A DNA stretch of 64,000 bases, taken from the NCBI RefSeq assembly GCF_034190915.1, contig NW_026947484.1, positions 183,886,982 through 183,950,981 on the forward strand, given 5' to 3'. This document shows, one piece after another, positions 24,841 through 36,471 of the stretch (the first letter of the stretch is position 1; the number at the start of each line of letters is the position of its first letter). The position numbers and the translations under genes are program-made. The notes beneath the pieces are model-generated. The model had not been told where the DNA came from. It searched no databases and was given only the letters and a program-made list of their open reading frames with translations. Origin of the DNA: Cavia porcellus (lineage: Eukaryota > Chordata > Mammalia > Rodentia > Caviidae).

Positions 24841-26200
24841 AAAACAGACATTCTGAAACAGCCCTGTGGGATTCTGCCCGTCTCTCTGGAAAGTCACTGT
24901 GACTGGACCACCTCAAGCTCCTATGTCACAACTGTGGCTACCGATGCTCTTTATCTGTGTCAAGCCCTTGAGCCCACAGCTTGCCAAATCTAGCCTCATG
25001 CTTTGTTAGGAACACTGCTCATTATGCTAGTGCCTACTGATTGCTGAGATGGATCTTGGTACAAGACCACTCCAATCAGCGTGTGTTGCTAGCTGGAATA
25101 GACGTCTGATAGACTGAGACCATGTGTCTTCCTCTGGCAATAGAGCTAGAAGATCTCTCTGTAGACTATTCTGGAGATGGAGTTTATTAGGGTCAGTCCA
25201 ATGTTCTGCTTCACTGGCTCAGCACTAATTTTCCCAGCAAGTCTTATGCTCACTAGTCATTCCTACTTCTAGGAAATGGGGTCTTCCAACAACCGTCCAA
25301 AGCTGTAGAAGTTTTGATGAAAGCCGTCTATTAACCTGATGCTAAGTATCACACCTGAGTTTCACAGACAGAAGGACATCCTCTGTATTAAGAAAACATG
25401 GAAGTCATATAACAGTCATGCAGTGATGTAGGCTAAAATATGAGTCCATACCATCAGGATGCAGGTCTGTGCCTGATATTGAGGCAATTTTATAGCTAAT
25501 CTGAGAGTACTATCCTAGTGCTGTCTGAGGTGGAGGGCAGATATTGGCGACAATCCTTCACCACCAAGGCAGATGTCAATCTAGAGTTCATTTGAATCTC
25601 ACAGCCTCAGAGGCCTGCACAATCTCAGGAGGGTATTAGATGTTCCTCAGACATACTTCAAAACTAGAAATGGTGCAGACCAAAACAAATTTTTTCCCAC
25701 TCGTGCACAGAATCTACTTAATGGCAGAATTGTCAAGAGGCTTTGTCAATAAGCTCTGGCTGGCACATAGCGCCTCAATTTTCACCACAGTGGCCTCAGC
25801 ACTGGATTTTGAGGCAGAGACCTCTTCTACTTTCCTGCCCAGCTCCTTAGTGGGTAGTCATTTCCTGTTCTGCTGCTCCTAATTAGACAATGTGTGGTGG
25901 AGGATGTCAGTTCTCTGGCCATTCCCAAGGTTCAGTCTGAAAGCACTGGCCCTGTGGAAGGAGTTGAAAGACTTTGCCCAGCACTGGCTTTCACTTTGGA
26001 AGGCCTGCTATTGGGTTTCAGGTCTAAAACATAGACTTAATTCTCTCTCTTTTCACCGAATGGGGGTATCTCTCCTCAAGCAGGATTACTTGGAGGAGGG
26101 GTGATGCTAGCAACTCTTATATTCCTGATATTTTCAATTAGTCTTTTTGTTACACTGTGATTTATCTCTTGATTTCCTCAACTTTTGAGATGGCACTTTG
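24841..26200 (-). mobile_element. 5' region of antisense L1-like element
   Basis: Composition is near balanced, unlike the AT-rich surroundings. Its reverse complement matches the 5' region of the plus-strand copy in order. Examples are 'cagtgctgggcaaagtcttt' against 'cagtactgggcaaagcctta'; 'ctgtgaaactcaggtgtgat' against 'ctgtgagactcagctctgac'; and 'aagtaggaatgactagtgagc' against 'agagtagggaaagctagtaac'. No reading frame resembles ORF1. The 5' limit near 26200 is approximate. Confidence 0.75.
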
Positions 26201-26287
26201 GAGAGTGAATGATTGTTCCATCTGGTGTATCCACGAGGAGATGATCATCTGATTTCCATAACCATTTAACTCTACTTTTCTGTCTTT

Positions 26288-26757
26288 AGGGTTGTATTAG
26301 TCAGCATTTTACTAGAGAAAACAGACGTGGCACAAGATATGCAAATGTATAAGAAACGACAGGATTGGCTTATGATGGTCAGCCACAGAGTTGGATGAGG
26401 AGTTGTGCAGCAGGTGACTGCACGCCGGAGGCTGAAGTATTCAATCCAAGGTCTGGAGTTCACCCATGTCTCGTGCAAGTCTACACCAGCAGGCTGACGG
26501 GTCTGTGACAGAAGGCTGAAGAGTCTACACCGGAAGTCAGGACATGAAATTCAAACCAAAGGCAAAGACTAGAGCTCCTCCAAAGAACGGAATGCATTCA
26601 TTCTTCCTCCTTCTCTTTTATTACCATCCAGGTGTGAGCCACTCTAGGGGGTTCTTCTACACCCGAGCTGTAGAGTTGCTAAGCCCGTTTAGTGAAGCTT
26701 CTGAACGTCTCAAGTTGACACAATCAACCACTACAAGGACTGTTACGAGAAGAAACT
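26288..26757. mobile_element. Interspersed repeat, probably LTR-type
   Basis: Opens 'gtattagtcagcattttactagagaaaaca' and closes 'caagttgacacaatcaacca'. This opening and closing pair is familiar from an abundant mammalian repeat whose family name I cannot state with certainty. GC-richer than its flanks, with several CpGs. Confidence 0.55.
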
Positions 26758-27470
26758 AAAGGAACAAAAGGGCTAGTTTTGAGACCCATGTGAATGATAT
26801 CTATCGTCTGGTGATGGCTAAGCTCATGAAATGTCATTTATCAAAATTATTGTCCTTATATTCAGCAAAAATTTCTACATATAATTAAAAATGCTTGCCT
26901 AAAAATTCAATCAATTTTGAGCAAGTCTCTTTATTACTGCTTTACTAATGGGTATTTGCCAAATTACTTAGTGTATGTGTAATTTTAGACGTCAATCTGA
27001 TTGGTTCACAAGGTGACCCAGTATTTGGTTGAAGAGTATCCTATGAGGGTCACTTTGGGTGAGATTATCATTTAAATCAGTATACCGAGTAAAGTAATCA
27101 ATCGGCATTATCTAAAGTAATCAATCAGCATTATTCAGGCCAAGTTAAAAGCCTGAATACAACAAAAGTATGTTCTCAGAGTAGGGAAAATTTTTCTTTC
27201 TTGTTTATCCTTAAACTGGAATATCATTATTTCTTTTTTTCTGGCCAATGAATTAAACTGAACTATCAGTTTTTCCTGAGTTTTGAGCTTATCAGCTTTT
27301 GAACTGGAGATATATCCTCAACTCTCACAGTTCTCAGTTGTGTTTTTTTTTTTTTTTTTTTCTCAAACAGAAACTAAATTATCAGGTTTCTTGTGTCTGA
27401 AGTCTCCTACTTCACCCTGAAGATCTTGGGACTTACCAAGCCCTATAATTTGGTGAACAAATTTCTTACA
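26758..27470. other. Unassigned AT-rich sequence
   Basis: Holds a 23-bp imperfect tandem repeat ('aaagtaatcaatc.gcattat', twice, about 27093-27135) and a T-run near 27343-27361. No gene. Confidence 0.5.
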
Positions 27471-27475
27471 ACAAG

Positions 27476-27476
27476 A

Positions 27477-27526
<50 letters not shown>

Positions 27527-27555
27527 GAACACACACACACATGAATACACACAAA
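27476..27555. repeat. (CA)n microsatellite
   Basis: About 23 CA units with one 'ccgaa' interruption near 27525, then degenerate CA sequence. Confidence 0.98.
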
Positions 27556-28619
27556 CAATTTCTCTGTAGAATCATGTCTAATGTACTTAGTTTTTCAGAA
27601 AAAAAATACAATCAAATTATTATGATACAAGCTTTCAAGCAATTTTAAGAGTAAGTGGGCTTAGTTCAATCTTTTCAAAGTATATTAAAATGTGTCAGTG
27701 GATATGATCTCTAATGGAATTGTTGCTATTCTTTTTTTAAAATTCAAACAGATCTGGCTATCACTGCAGTGCAGCACTTCTCAAAATGTACTTTCAAAGA
27801 AGACAGTCTTTTCCAAGATGATGACTTTGAAACTGATCTTGAAGTCAGTGTCAAACAATTTCTCATTTGCTTTTTTGATTGCTCTTTTTATTGTTTCGCT
27901 CCTAGTCAAGGCAGTTCTCCTTTTAGCTCCAAGACTTCTGACAATTTTCCTTCAACATTCGTGTGATTGACCTTTACATATTGCTTAAAAAGATTTTCAT
28001 GTAATTGTGCCATATTTTTTTTTCACAAAACACATATTGAAATTTAGATGAATTTGCATCTCCCCCAGTAACATAGCCCATACTTTAAATAAACATCTAA
28101 GTATGTCCTATGTTTTGTATATTGATGACTGCTACTTAGAACTGAGTCACTAATTGTGGCTGAGAAATGCCATCATCTTTGCTTTCAAGTTTTATGTGCA
28201 AAGCTTCAGGCACTAGACAAAAAGTGCCAAGTTTTCTAATTTCTTGCTACAAATAAAATGTTTCTACTTTCTGGGCTTTCATGATTGAAACATAAGATCA
28301 GCTGCTTGAGATAGCAGGGTTCTGCTGGTTTGCTTTGTACTGTATGCAGTAAAATATTTAAGAAGACAGATGAGAAAACTTATTTTATCCCAAATTTCAA
28401 GTAAAATGTTCACCTCTAGAAAGCACACACCATGCAATGCTATGCCTTCCCTTATGCAGCATCACAAAATATCCCAGGTGGTGTGTTGTACCCTGCTGAG
28501 GAGGAGTCTGGTTTCATTCCCTGACACATCTGGTTCTCTTTACAGTGAATTTTTCAAATCGCAACTGAAGTGACTTTTTTCCCTCTTAAACATAACTTTT
28601 ATAATGTTTATGTTTTGGA
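27556..28619. other. Unassigned non-coding sequence
   Basis: Two overlapping frames of 65-92 codons at 27692-27970 show no domain. No named repeat. Confidence 0.4.
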
Positions 28620-29060
28620 TCTAACATCCAAAATGCTCATTGGCTGAAGGCTCGGTCCCCACTGCGTGTATGTTCAGAGGTAGGGTTCAGGAAAGTACTT
28701 GGCTCTCGAGTGACTTCCACAATGGATTCATCAGTTGACACATTCATAGCTTACTGTCATGTTGGGAGGTGTTGGGAACACTAGGAGGTGGGACTTGGAG
28801 GAAGCAGGTCCCTGATGTCATTTTCTAGAAGCAGTTGTCTTGTGTTTACCCCTTCCCCTTTCTGTTTCCAGCTGCTGTGAAGTTAACAGCTCCTCTCCCC
28901 TTTTCTGTGATGTGTCTGCCTCACCCACAGGCTTAGAAACAACGGAGGCAAATGGCCACAGACTGAAACTATGAAGCCAAATAAACCTTTCCTCTTCAAA
29001 GATTTTGGTTTGTTTCAGTTATTGTGGCACCTTAACAGAAAGCAACCTAACATAATACTT
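28620..29060 (+). mobile_element. MaLR/ORR1-like LTR
   Basis: Sense MaLR: 'gggaggtgttgggaacacta', 'ggaggtgggacttggagga', 'gactgaaactatgaagcc', 'aaataaacctttcctcttc' (polyadenylation-type signal), 'gttattgtggcacctta', and an ending 'aacagaaagcaacctaacat'. Nearly full length. Confidence 0.85.
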
Positions 29061-29671
29061 CATTGCCTAAAATAGTTGAAAAGTCTTATGATGTCTCCTA
29101 TTACCATATAAGACAAAATGGTACCAAGTTTATGAGGGCTCATCACGTATTGGTCTCTGTCAATGTCTTTGGTTTCAGCAGTTACATTTATTTCCTTGTG
29201 TTCACTCTACCATTTTTCCAGGTCCCTCAGCTTCTCATGCTCTTTTCCTCTGATCCTTACCTCTCCTGTTTCTCCTAACAAAATCATAGCCATAGGATTT
29301 TTCAGTCCTCTCCCTCCCTCCAGGTTCATTCCAACCTCTCCCAACTCTCATTCTTCAAATGTAAATATAATTTCTACTTCCCAATTTCAGCATTTTTCAG
29401 ATCATTTAAATTCCCTGACTGGTTATTTTCTCTGTGACCTACAGAAGGCAGAGATGTACTGTCTTTTTCTGTTAACTGCTTTAGTTTTGTTCTTAATATA
29501 GTGCTTTGCATGTGGTTAGGCCTGAGTGTCTAATTTAATTAATGAGTATGTGTTGTAACAATCACCAATCACTACAAAACCAGGTATCAGCACTGTGACT
29601 GGAATATCAGAACTAACTTAAAATAAAGCTTTAGCTTTTGAAGTGAGCTTCTCATTGTATAACTTGCTGCA

Positions 29672-29868
29672 TTTCTTTTTTTCCTGGTTTTTGTGGTGCT
29701 GGGGATTGTGCCCAAGGCCTTCACCTTGAGCTACAGTTCAAGCTTTTTTGCACTTTTTCTCTTGAAATAAGTTCTTATTAAGTTGCTAAGTTACCCAAAT
29801 TGGACTTGAACCATCAACCCTCTTATCCTGGGATTACAGGCATACACTACCATGTCTTACTCTATGCC
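29672..29868 (-). mobile_element. B1-dID composite SINE
   Basis: Reverse ID half 'gtggtgctggggattgtgcc' and 'aaggccttcaccttgagcta', then reverse B1 half 'taagttgctaagttacccaa', 'ggacttgaaccatcaaccc' and 'tgggattacaggcatacac'. Confidence 0.88.
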
Positions 29869-29967
29869 CTACTTTTTTCTCTGCCACCCAGGTGGAACTA
29901 CATGTTATGTACTTATTAGAGCTTTACAGTAGGGCTCCGACTGCTTGGTCAAAGATGTTATTATTTT

Positions 29968-30065
29968 GGCCCAGGGATTTAGCTCAGTGACATAAGTGCC
30001 TGCCTGGCAAGCGCATGGTCATGAATATGATCCTCAGAACAACAGCAACAACAACAAAAACAATA
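29968..30065 (+). mobile_element. ID SINE
   Basis: 'ggcccagggatttagctcag', 'cctgcctggcaagcgcatgg', then a CAA-rich tail. Little diverged. Confidence 0.92.
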
Positions 30066-30479
30066 AGTTATTTTTTCCTGAAATAGATGTATTATCTCTA
30101 GTGACCCTGAATATTACTTTTTACATTTCATTTTAATCATGCCTTTCCCACATAGTCTGTAAGTATTTTAAGGATGATGAACTTGTCTGATTCCCACCTC
30201 TGTACTGGTTTAACATACAATACATTTAATAAAAGTCCACTTGTATTAAGGGAAACTAGGTCTCAAAAATACAGACTATTGTATTTTCAGGCCATAATTT
30301 CAAAACTGCTTTGGAGGCATAAAAAACTAGAAATCAGAATTTATGACACAGAATTTGATTACAAGCAGATTCTTGTCCTTTCCAATCATTTGATAGCAAT
30401 ATAGTGGCTCTCTATTTTTAAAAAGAAACATAGCAGACCATCAGTAACCACTTAAGAAAGTATATGATTCTGTTTAAGA

Positions 30480-30580
30480 GATGGAGCCAGACATGGTAGA
30501 ACATGCCTGTAATCCCACCACTCAGGAGGCCAAGGCCAGAGGATTGTCACTAGTTTGAGATCAGTCACTAGTTAGAGGAC
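30480..30580 (+). mobile_element. B1 fragment
   Basis: 'gagccagacatggtagaaca', 'tgcctgtaatcccaccactc', 'aggaggccaaggccagagg' match the B1 5' half. Followed by unassigned sequence to 30779. Confidence 0.85.
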
Positions 30581-30779
30581 AGTGGCCTTGCCCCTTGCTA
30601 CTGCCACTACTAAGGTGAACTGCTTGGGAAGCCCAGAGACCAGAAGGAATGCCAGTGTCATTCCATATGACAGTTCCAACTAAGCTCAGAGGATGGACAG
30701 GTGATCCTTCTAGCATGAATGCCTGATAAGTCAGGAGGTCAATCATGGAGACAGGCTAGTGTTATTTAGGTTCAAACTC

Positions 30780-30965
30780 AAGGAAAAGCCAAGCATAATA
30801 ATGTATGCCTGTATTCTAAGCACTCTGAAAGGCTGAGATAGGAAAAATTAAGTTCAAGCCCAGGCTGAAACTTAGCAAAATTCTGTCTCAAAATAAAACA
30901 ATAATAGAAATCAAAAGCCTAAGGATGTAACCCAGTGTGAAGGCTCTGGGTTTAGTTTGCAGTTT
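30780..30965 (+). mobile_element. B1-dID composite SINE
   Basis: B1 half: 'gccaagcataataatgtatg', 'gaaaggctgagataggaaa', 'aaattctgtctcaaaataaa'. ID half: 'cctaaggatgtaacccagtg', 'ggctctgggtttagtttgc'. Diverged. Confidence 0.85.
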
Positions 30966-31079
30966 AATAAAAATGTCTTGCAGAAAAAGACCATTTTTAC
31001 TATTTTTTAAAAAGGCTATTGACAAAGGATATTATTTAATATCACAAAACCTCATATAGTTTGTTCCTCTCTCTGTTAG

Positions 31080-31208
31080 TTACTTTCTCATTTTGAGAAC
31101 AAAATCAAAAGATGGAAGGGTTTTTTGGTTCAGTTTGTAGAGGTTTCATATCATAGCCAGCTGGTTTCAAGGCAGGACTCATGGCAGGGGGAAAAGAGCT
31201 TAGCCGTG

Positions 31209-31281
<73 letters not shown>

Positions 31282-31335
31282 CTATTATCAAGGGAGGAGA
31301 GAGAGATAATCTATACTCGTTGTGACAATTAACAG
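31080..31335 (-). mobile_element. MaLR-like LTR piece containing GA repeat
   Basis: 'tgagaacaaaatcaaaagatgg', 'cagtttgtagaggtttcat' and 'catggcagggggaaaagagc' follow the reverse MaLR start. The GA array sits where MaLRs normally have a short purine-rich segment. A second piece, 'ctcattagtggatgaatccattgat' at about 31850-31875, may be the other end of the same LTR. Confidence 0.5.
31211..31279. repeat. (GA)n microsatellite
   Basis: About 34 uninterrupted AG units. They make a spurious Arg-Glu repeat in a plus-strand frame. Confidence 0.98.
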
Positions 31336-31780
31336 ATTGTGTCAGTTTGAAGAAGAAATGCTCAACTAAATTGGAGTACCAAAGTTATGGTGGCTGAAAG
31401 GATTTCCTAAAGACAGACGATCCATCCTGACTGTCAGTAACCAACACACTTGTCACCTGAATGGAATAAGAAGGAAACCAAGAAGGAAGGCTCACTTCTG
31501 TTTCTCCAGAGAAGCTCCAGGCTTCACCTTCACTTTCACCTTGGCTGGTCCCTCCTGGCTTCCAGGGCAAATTCTTCACATTTCAGCACAAACCCTTGAA
31601 CTCCTGATGTAGACTGGCACAGGACACTAGAGTGAGCTCCAGGTCTACACGGGATCTTTCAGATCTCCAAAACACAGACAGCCCTTTAGTACTTTTCCCC
31701 TGATTCTTTGGAATTATTGTAAGCCAGTCTTGTAAATTTTTGTATCTTGCATTAAATCTGTTTCTCTAGTAAGTGCAGAT
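31336..31780. other. Unassigned, possibly LTR-derived
   Basis: GC-richer. Ends with 'attgtaagccagtcttgtaa' and 'tgcattaaatctgtttctct', which look like the R/polyadenylation end of an LTR. The family is not recognised. Confidence 0.3.
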
Positions 31781-31959
31781 GAATACAGACGCCCCTAGTG
31801 GCACATCTCTGACACAGCTTTACCCCCAAACATCACACCAAAGTATACCCTCATTAGTGGATGAATCCATTGATAAATATCACAGCCCCAAGACTTTGAG
31901 GATCTCTAGATTTAAATTACATCCTCTTTTGTATTTTTATGTATTCAGTGTAACACCCC

Positions 31960-32904
31960 AACATAAGTCTTATTTTCACTCAAATGATGTATACTAATAC
32001 CAGGAAATCGGTCATTCATTTAAGATCTAAACTTTATACTGGCAAAACCAATTTTCACTCCTGTCAGATTCTCTTGGCTTTGCTTCATTTTCCCTCCTTT
32101 CTCAGAATAACTATTTCCTCCTTCGTAACAACTTTAATACATGGAAAAAGAGAACATGACAGAATGAAATGATGGATGTCTGAGTTTCTTGTAATATCTG
32201 CTGGGAAGTCCTGAGTGAGTGGTATAACTTGGTACTAGAGTTTGAAACAGACGGGTGAAACTCTAATTGAATCTCTTCTTCAAATAAGCAGAGCAATAAA
32301 AGAGTGAAATTTCATAGCAGTTCAATTTGAGAGCTTTTGTAGCTGCTCAGTTTGAGAATTCCACATAACAATTACCTGTATATTAACAGATCATGGGTGA
32401 ATCTTGATTTTTCACCTCGGTGAACATTTTTCTGGAAATAAAACAAGCAGTACTTTCTCTTTATTACAGTAAAACTGTCACTGGGCTTCATTTAATAGGA
32501 ATTAACTGTGAATAAATTACAGCATCAAATTATGCACCATGACGTGACTTAGTGTGAAAAATCTAGGCAGCTGAAAGTTTCCTTGAAGTTAATTCAAGCT
32601 GAGCTCAATAGGGAAAAAAACCCTAATTACTTCCTGGAACCAGTGGACCTATTTTCAGTTCTTGCTGCCACTAGGATCACAGCTGACTTGACTTACCAGC
32701 GAATCTCATGAAAGGCAGCAATGGAAATAGAACACAGAAGTGGGGGTCGAAGTATTATTCTTGGATTTGCCTCTGGCTTTTATGTGTAAGCAAATCTCTA
32801 CAAATTGGCTTGAGAGAGCACAGCTGGATTTAGAAGAATCTACATGTTATACTTGGAAGGAAACAAAATCATCTAACTTTATCTCCCTCTGAAGACAACC
32901 TACC
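31960..32904. other. Unique-looking sequence
   Basis: No repeat. 32440-32750 contains homeobox-type TAATTA cores and few simple repeats and is a candidate conserved non-coding segment (see findings). Confidence 0.35.
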
Positions 32905-33003
32905 TTTCTTTGTCATTTCTTTCTTTCTTTTTCTTTTTTTGTACTGGGGATCGAACTCACAACCTAGCACTTCTTATGCTGCTGAATTAAATCTCCATTC
33001 CTG
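32905..33003 (-). mobile_element. ID SINE
   Basis: Pyrimidine-rich reversed tail, 'gtactggggatcgaactcac', 'acttcttatgctgctgaatt', 'aaatctccattcc'. Confidence 0.88.
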
Positions 33004-33261
33004 TCATTTCTGACAAATGATCAGCACCTACTTGTCATTGCTCTCTAACCAGGGTGCATTACCCCAGAATCAGTTCATTCGTTCAATAATACCAAATCTT
33101 CATAACTCTAGTCAAAGTCTAGCTGATTTTCATAGTATATCTAGTTCTTTGAATTAGAGTTCCAAACTTCACTGGTTAGTATCATGTGGTATACTGGAGC
33201 GACTTATTTACTGATTACTGACTATTTCTCCTAGAAAATTCTGAACCAGGAGGTCTGAGTA

Positions 33262-33602
33262 TCTCAGTTAATTCTGTTCTTGCTGAGACAAAATACCCAG
33301 TACCAACTACTTTAAGAAGGAGAGGCTTGTTTGGCTCCCTTGGCAGTGTACAGCTGGCCACAAGACACAGCAGAGGGGAGTTACTCATGGCAAGGCAGCC
33401 TGAAGCAGAGAGTCAAAAGAAGGATAGGGAGGGAGATAAAACCTTCCCAGACTATGCCACTAGTGACCTTCCTGTTCTGACCAGACCCCACTACCCTACT
33501 GAAAGTCAGCTATAAGTCTCCACAATCTAATGGTCGTCTAAGAGTCCTGCTTATTATTACATGAGGCTTTCAGGGAAACATCTAGATACAAACCATAGCA
33601 CT
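33262..33602 (-). mobile_element. MaLR/ORR1-like LTR, antisense
   Basis: 'gctgagacaaaatacccagt', 'agaaggagaggcttgtttgg', 'tctccacaatctaatggtc', 'catgaggctttcagggaaac' and a terminal 'acaaaccatagca' match a near-complete reverse MaLR LTR. Confidence 0.82.
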
Positions 33603-33689
33603 ATTTGGGTCTGGTATTTGCAGTTTATCGCATAGCAGATGATTATTGCTTTTGGTAATGTTTGGAAAATACTTCTCTATGTCTTAGAC

Positions 33690-33820
33690 TTAAGTGTGCA
33701 TGTAAAAACCACCTAGAATTTATTAAAATGCAGATTCTCTTGGTTCCAGTCTAGGTGGGACCTGAGACTCTTGCATTTCTAATGAGAGTTGAGGTGATGC
33801 AAAGATTGCCAGTCTGTGTA
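33690..33820 (+). mobile_element. MER5A-like (hAT-Charlie) element
   Basis: 'aaccacctagaatttattaaa', 'aatgcagattctcttggtt', 'gtgggacctgagactcttgc', 'atttctaatgagagttgagg' follow MER5A in order. Confidence 0.75.
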
Positions 33821-35029
33821 GCAAGATTTGAATAATGTCAAACTTCTTTTTAAGCCAATAACTCTAACACATTTTTTGGAGACAACAATCTAAGAAATAG
33901 CTTTTATTTCTTTTTATCTCTAAGCTTAATGCGTTTGGTTACTTTAGTAATTTTTCATATAATACAATATACAACAATTTCCATACCCTTCATCATCTTG
34001 GTTATTGTTTTTAGAATTTATCTTTATTTGCCAGTATTTCTCATAAAATATAACATGCATAAACTCCTAAATTTTTCCTACTGTATTTTGAAAATGGTAT
34101 TTATGCTCAAATTTAATCTGATTTTAACTCATTAGATTATATAAAAATTGTGATCTACTAAATAATGTAAATCTTCCTCACTTAAACTAACAAACAATAA
34201 TCTTGTGGGATCCAATTTAATTTTATTTTGGTTGGTGCATACTAAACATCATTCTTATTAAGTTTCCCATTATTCTACATTTTTTAGAAAAATTTGAATT
34301 TTGTTTGTATCAGCTATAATACTGACTCTCCTTTCCAGCTTTATTTCATTCTTCACAGTTCTTCATTTTTGTTTCTTATGGAATGGTGAAAATAAAACTA
34401 CAGAACTTAGCCAGCATTTTAGTGGAGATTGTTACCATAGAAGAACAAGTTTCTAATCTGTATACTTTGAGTGTGGTTTTTTAGACAACTGAAACTATAT
34501 TTAAATTATTACTATCTGACTATTGTTTGAATAGAAGCTTCATTAGCATTTTAGGTAGGACAGTTCTTTTTTATGTAGGACTGCCTTTTATACTAGAATT
34601 TATTTAGCATTCTTGAATATTATACTTTAAGTGTAAACAACATGAATCCAGTGAGATACAATACCTTTCCTGATAAAGAACAGATATAACCCAAAGCTGA
34701 GATAGTTTGTAGAGTTTATCATGAAAAACCTTACTCAACATTTTGATGAAGACTGCTCTCTTTATATTGTTTTAAAACCACTGCTTGCTTACAGAGTAAG
34801 AGTACTTTCACTTTGACTATGGAGGTGGGGCAGAGAACGGAGACCACCTGTGCTGATGTAATTTAACTGCTTACTTGCGAGAAACTGAAAGCCTGTAAAT
34901 CATTCCAATTTTATTTGTTTCAAGTAATTTTTGCCAATTAATTTACCTCAGTAAGTAATTTAGACAACTGTTCCTTCATCTGGATATATAGCTAGCTATT
35001 AAAATGTGTTAGCTTTTCATCCCTGGGAC
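33821..35029. other. Unique AT-rich sequence
   Basis: No gene or named repeat. Confidence 0.4.
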
Positions 35030-35400
35030 CAAGTACTTGTCATTTACCAGTTAGAAAAGGAAGAGTTTATTGTTGCTCACAGTTTCAGTGTTTTTAGTCC
35101 ATGATTAGTTGGTTCCAAGGAAGGAGCACTGTGATGGAAGGAATTGTGGGGCAAAGCTGCTTCACTCATGGTCTTCAGGAAGAGTAACAGAGGAAAAACA
35201 GAAAAGAAAGGGCCAGGCACCATATATGATCTCTGAAATTACACTTCTGTGACACCTAGACACACCCAGAATTGTGCCTTTCACATATCCTAGGCAGCTC
35301 CTTGGTCAATCAAGTTTACACATTAACCTTAAAAATCAAGATGCTTATGCCACTGGTGAAACAATCCTAAGTTGTCATAAACTTGTCTGAATCTCAATTA
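35030..35400 (-). mobile_element. MaLR-like LTR, antisense
   Basis: 'gaagagtttattgttgctca', 'cacagtttcagtgtttttagtcc', 'gtgatggaaggaattgtggg', 'gcagctccttggtcaatcaa' match reverse MaLR. Diverged. Confidence 0.6.
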
Positions 35401-35714
35401 GTTATCCATATATAGAGACTTTCTTTCAGCTTTTGGATCCAAACTGCAAAACCCCAAACCTTCCTTACTTTATCCTTTCTGAGGCATTGTGGAAAGTGCA
35501 AGATAGAGAGTGAAGCGGATGAACTCAGTTTTGTTGGATTAGCAGATTCTGCTGGTGGTGTTTATAAATGTTTATTGATACACTGCTTATTGATAAACCT
35601 TTTTAAATATTTCTTATGGTGAACCGTTAATGTTTTGATGCTTTAAATATCTCAAATACTTGCTGCAAACATGTTTGCTGAAGATTGAGTTACACTTTTG
35701 CAGTTACTCAGAAA

Positions 35715-35895
35715 CAGGGAAAAAAATGGAACAAGAGGAAAGAAAAGAAAAGATATTGATGAAAATTTTTTAAAAAATCAAAGAAAGAAGTATGAGGAGG
35801 ATGGAAGAGAAAGCAGAGAAAACAAAAAAGACCAAAAAGAGTAAGAAAACAAGGTGGGATATATTTAAGAAATAAGAATAGGTACAAAGAGAAAA
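35715..35895. repeat. Purine-rich tract
   Basis: About 180 bases dominated by A and G on the plus strand. The opposite strand gives a low-complexity Phe/Leu frame, not a gene. Confidence 0.8.
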
Positions 35896-36445
35896 TGTGT
35901 GTGATTCTTTCCAACTCTGGAATAGGTTGTGACACTGATGATCTCAGCCACCACGATTTCTGCTGCAAGGGCAGGCAGAGAGGGAACATACAGAGAATAA
36001 TCAGATACAGGGATGGAGACAAGGACATGACTAATCATTTCATTCCTTATTTAGTGGAGCTCTTTGCAGAGATAGTTTGTCATACCCCCAAATCTGTAGA
36101 ATTAATTGATGAGGCTGAGACTTGCAGACTCTGATTGTAATTGATGGTGATTAATGCATGCAACAATTAATTATGAGTTATTCATAGCCTTTTCTATAAT
36201 TTTTTTATAACGTGGTACATTATGCATTTCTGGCCCTTTTGATTTTCTGGACACAGGTATTGAGACATTCTTTCATTGGTTCAGAATGTGTTCTTTGGTT
36301 CTTCCCAAGTCATTATATTATACAGCATGGGTCTCCCTCTTATAGAATCTGGAGTGAATTTTTGTACGATCTGTGGAAAAAACTGTTTCTTTTTATTATA
36401 ATGTTTTATTTGTTGTATATGGAATTGTAAATGTTTTACAATATA

Positions 36446-36471
36446 TTTACAACAAATGTATTTGTTGTAAA
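36446..36471. repeat. Perfect 11-bp inverted repeat
   Basis: TTTACAACAAA, 4-nt loop TGTA, TTTGTTGTAAA. It lies between two copies of 'ttttatttgttgtatatgga' (about 36405 and 36475). Confidence 0.95.

Noticed and set aside
27363..27611. Cys-Val repeat frame on the minus strand
   Set aside because: Translation of the (CA)n microsatellite.
31125..31325. Arg-Glu repeat protein
   Set aside because: Translation of a (GA)n microsatellite.
35708..36028. 106-codon hydrophobic minus-strand frame
   Set aside because: Antisense of a purine-rich tract; low-complexity Phe/Leu sequence.
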